From assembly GCA_963832725.1 (NCBI GenBank), contig CAWHVG010000005.1:124001-188000 (forward strand): DNA of 64,000 nt, in the 5' to 3' direction. The stretch comes from JAEZBP01 sp963832725. Its GTDB lineage: Bacteria > Myxococcota_A > Polyangia > Polyangiales > Sandaracinaceae. Both the position numbers and the translations under genes were made by a program. Of this stretch, positions 61,929 to 64,000 are shown piece after piece; the first letter of the stretch is position 1; every line of letters begins with the position of its first letter. The notes beneath the pieces were generated by a model. It searched no databases. It saw only the letters and a program-made list of their open reading frames with translations, and was not told the DNA's origin.

Positions 61929-62180
61929 TTTCGCGGAGATGTCCGAGGCGGAAGTCGTGACCGGTATGGCCGAGCGATCGGCGTCGAGATTGGGTGCGCG
62001 CCCCCGCAGGAAATGCAAAGCATTTTCGAGCAGGCTCGCGCCCGAGATCGGCGTCGAGAGCCGGCCAGATCGTGTTGCGAGTTCCGCGGAGGACATCTAG
62101 AGCGGTCGCAGGCTCCGCGCCGGTCGGCCGCTCAGCGGGCACCGACCGGCGCAGAAGTCCTGAGAACGAGCCCCAGCAGT

Positions 62181-62280
62181 CCCGGCCCGAGCTCCGCGCC
62201 GGTTTTTCGCGCAAGTCGCACGATCCTGCACTTCGCTCGGGCCTCAGCGTGCCGAACGCCCGAAGTCCCGGGACACGTGC
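62181..62280 (+). repeat. Dispersed repeat, copy C
   Basis: CCCGGCCCGAGCTCC through GCACGATCCTGCACTTCGC to CCCGAAGTCCCGGG aligns with copy B 41678-41776 (CCCGGTCCGAACGCC ... GCACGAACCCGCACTTCGTT ... CCCGAAGTTCG). It is in the 352-bp gap 61929-62280, which holds no gene. Confidence 0.75.
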
Positions 62281-62860
62281 TCAGGGTGCGCTTCCGCCGT
62301 CGCTCGCACCGGCGTCGCCCGCGGCAGAGCCGCCATCGACCGTCGAGCCGCCGTCGCTCGAGCCGCCGTCCGTCATCGCTCGAGCCGCCGTCGGGCGCCG
62401 ACCCCGCGTCGCTCGTGCGTCGAGCCGCCGTCGGTGTGGGTCGTGGATCCCGCGTCGCGGTCCCGCCGTCCGGACCGCCCGTGGTGACGCAACCCTCGTC
62501 ACAGATGCAGTTGCCGAGACCCCCACAGGCGGCGGTGCAGCCGCCCGCGGGCGAGCACATGACGTCGCAGTTGCCGCTGTTCGTGCAGGTGGTGTCGCAG
62601 TTGCCGCCGGAGCAGTCGAGGATGCAGTTCCCGGTGTTCTGGCAGGTCGTCGTGCAGCCGCCACCTTCGCAGTGGAAACTGCAGTTGGTGATGCCCTTGC
62701 ACTGGAACTCGCAGTTGCCGTCGGGGCAGGTTCGGTCGCAGTTTCCGATCCCGTCGCAGACGCAGGGAGTCGACGACGTGCACGCCGCGTTGCTGTTTCC
62801 GATGTGGCAGCCGCTCGCGATCAGGAGCAGGCCGGCGATCACCAAGCCATGACGCTTCAT
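62281..62860 (-). CDS. Cys-rich lipoprotein (frameshifted tail)
   Basis: ATG at 62860. Lipobox LLLIASGC, then about 22 Cys in a pattern of GNC/NGNC units (CDGIGNCDRTC, CQNTGNCILDC, CTNSGNCDVMC, CGGLGNCICDEGC). A Ser/Asp/Gly-rich tail (DGGSSDGGSTVDGG) ends at 62281 after two small frame changes in low-complexity sequence. Probably a disulfide- or metal-rich outer-membrane protein. Confidence 0.75.
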
Positions 62861-62938
62861 CGAGTCACCTCCAAGGCCCGTGATCATGCCTGAAACGGGC
62901 ACAAAGGTGAAACGGGGGCGCAGAATTCCCGCTGCGCG

Positions 62939-63735
62939 TCACTCCGGGTCGTCGAAGCGGGGCGCGCGCTTCTCGAAATTGGCCTGCACCGCCTCGAGCT
63001 GATTCTTCGAGCCGAGGAGCGGCACCTGCAGCGCGCTCTCGAGCTCGAACGCCTCGCGCACGCCCAGCGCCGGCGCCTCGTTGAAGAGGCGCTTGCCGGC
63101 CCGGATGGCGTGCGGGGACTTGCTCGCGATGGTGCGAGCCGTCTCCAGCGCCGCCTCCACCGGGTCGTCGGCGAGGCGCGTGGCCAGCCCGAGCTTCAGC
63201 GCCTCCTCGCCGGAGACGATCCGTCCCGTGAAGGTCAGCTCCTTGGCCACGTCGAGGGAGACCAGCGACAGGAGCGTCTTGCTGGCGCTCATGTCCGGGA
63301 TCAGCCCCACTTGATCTCCATCACGCTGAGCTGCGCGTGGGGGTGGACGTAGCGGAGGTCGGCGCCGAGGGCAATCTGCAGCCCACCGCCGAACGCCACC
63401 CCGTGCACCGCGGCGATCACCGGCACCGGTACCTCCTGCCACACCCAGGCCACGCGCTGCGCCAGGTTGGCGGGGCTCTCTCCGCGCTCGGCCAGCAGCC
63501 GCGGCGCCGCGTCCGCCTGGCTCATGAACGCCATGAAGTCCAAGCCGGCGCAGAACGCCCGCCCCTCGCCCGAGAGCACCACCGCGCGGACGCCGGCGTC
63601 CTCCGCCAGGCTGCGGCCGGCCGCCACCAGCTGCTCGAACATCGGCAGGTCCAGGCCGTTTCGCTTGTCCGGTCGGTTCATCCGGACGTGGGCCACGGCC
63701 CCGTCGCGGGTCACGAGAACGCGCTCTTCACTCAT
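62939..63735 (-). CDS. Crotonase-superfamily enzyme, enoyl-CoA hydratase/isomerase-like (frameshifted)
   Basis: ATG at 63735. LSGEGRAFCAGLDF and HGVAFGGGLQIALGADLRY form the oxyanion hole. SVMEIKWGLIPDMSAS carries the catalytic Glu region, but one base is missing near 63310, splitting it. The C-terminus (FTGRIVSGEEALKLGLATRL, ANFEKRAPRFDDPE) is typical. Length 265 residues, normal. Hydrates or isomerises an enoyl-CoA. Confidence 0.9.
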
Positions 63736-63826
63736 GAGCGGGAGGGTGGGCCGGACCGGGCCGCGCGACAACCGGGCTCGGTGATCATGGACGCTCGGGC
63801 GCCCCCGTGGAACAACCGCCGTCGTC

Positions 63827-64000
63827 ATGATGTCCCGAATCGCGTCGCTCCTCGTCGCCCTCGCCCTCTTGGCGGGCTGCGGCGCGGTCACCCGCTACGT
63901 CACCATCCGCCACCCGCTGCAGGTGGGCGGCGTCGACCCGAACGAGGTGCCCGTCGAGAGCACCCGCGGCGAGCGATCCCGCTCCATTCCCCGCGGCACG
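63827..64000 (+). CDS. Lipoprotein, 3' partial
   Basis: MMSRIASLLVALALLAGC gives a clear lipobox. The mature part begins GAVTRYVTIRHPLQVGG and runs to the window edge. Function unknown. Confidence 0.6.
   Translation, partial: MMSRIASLLVALALLAGCGAVTRYVTIRHPLQVGGVDPNEVPVESTRGERSRSIPRGT

Overview
The window is about 64 kb of very GC-rich bacterial DNA. It looks like a Myxococcota chromosome, probably Polyangiales/Sandaracinaceae. The evidence is the many Asp/Gly-rich lipoproteins, a giant DUF4215 cysteine-repeat/fibro-slime protein, a MYXO-CTERM-like tail, FG-GAP/UnbV and PPC secreted proteins, hybrid histidine kinases and GTG starts. No rRNA, tRNA, CRISPR array or intact insertion sequence was seen.

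Layout. 1-6.8 kb: the end of a membrane glycosyltransferase-like gene, a ClC channel with CBS domains, a hybrid sensor kinase, a small winged-helix-like protein, a sulfotransferase remnant and a membrane protein. 7-15.5 kb: an envelope-glycan set of two SGNH hydrolases, an SxtJ-like membrane protein, a carbamoyltransferase and a displaced DUF5989 peptide, interrupted by a diiron hydrolase, an AraC regulator and an esterase lipoprotein. 15.5-26.5 kb: a 42-bp tandem array, the giant Cys-repeat lipoprotein, a kinase-pirin pair, a response regulator, a 163-bp palindrome and a PPC-domain protein. 26.5-34.5 kb: a LysR remnant beside methionine aminopeptidase, a GreA-like protein, an FG-GAP operon, aldehyde dehydrogenase, and a DPH6-like ligase overlapping a PAP2 phosphatase. 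34.8-38.6 kb: a two-gene iron-sulfur operon (Rieske-ThDP oxidase fusion plus Fer4_19/double-CDGSH protein) divergent from a LysR gene. 38.8-46 kb: decayed duplications, an alpha/beta hydrolase lipoprotein whose signal peptide is overprinted on a duplicated PAP2 3' end, a BolA-Grx4 pair, an adenylate cyclase and an M15 peptidase. 46-52.7 kb: RdgB, an NTT/MFS-HEAT protein, a TPR protein, a 21-bp array and a response regulator. 52.7-64 kb: a cobalamin riboswitch in front of a beta-propeller lipoprotein, a divergent second propeller lipoprotein, SAM hydrolase, prfC, a DUF4157-like protein, lipid-acting enzymes, a Cys-rich lipoprotein, a crotonase and a partial lipoprotein.

The most promising unexplored units are the B12-riboswitch lipoprotein, which may be a functional analogue of Bacteroides BtuG, and the Rieske-ThDP/CDGSH operon. 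About 30 apparent frameshifts break otherwise conserved genes. At eleven of them a GAATC or GATTC pentamer sits exactly where a 4-base GAGC or GACC would restore the frame. I therefore treat most frameshifts as sequence error and annotate through them. Coordinates of frameshifted genes are start-to-stop spans.
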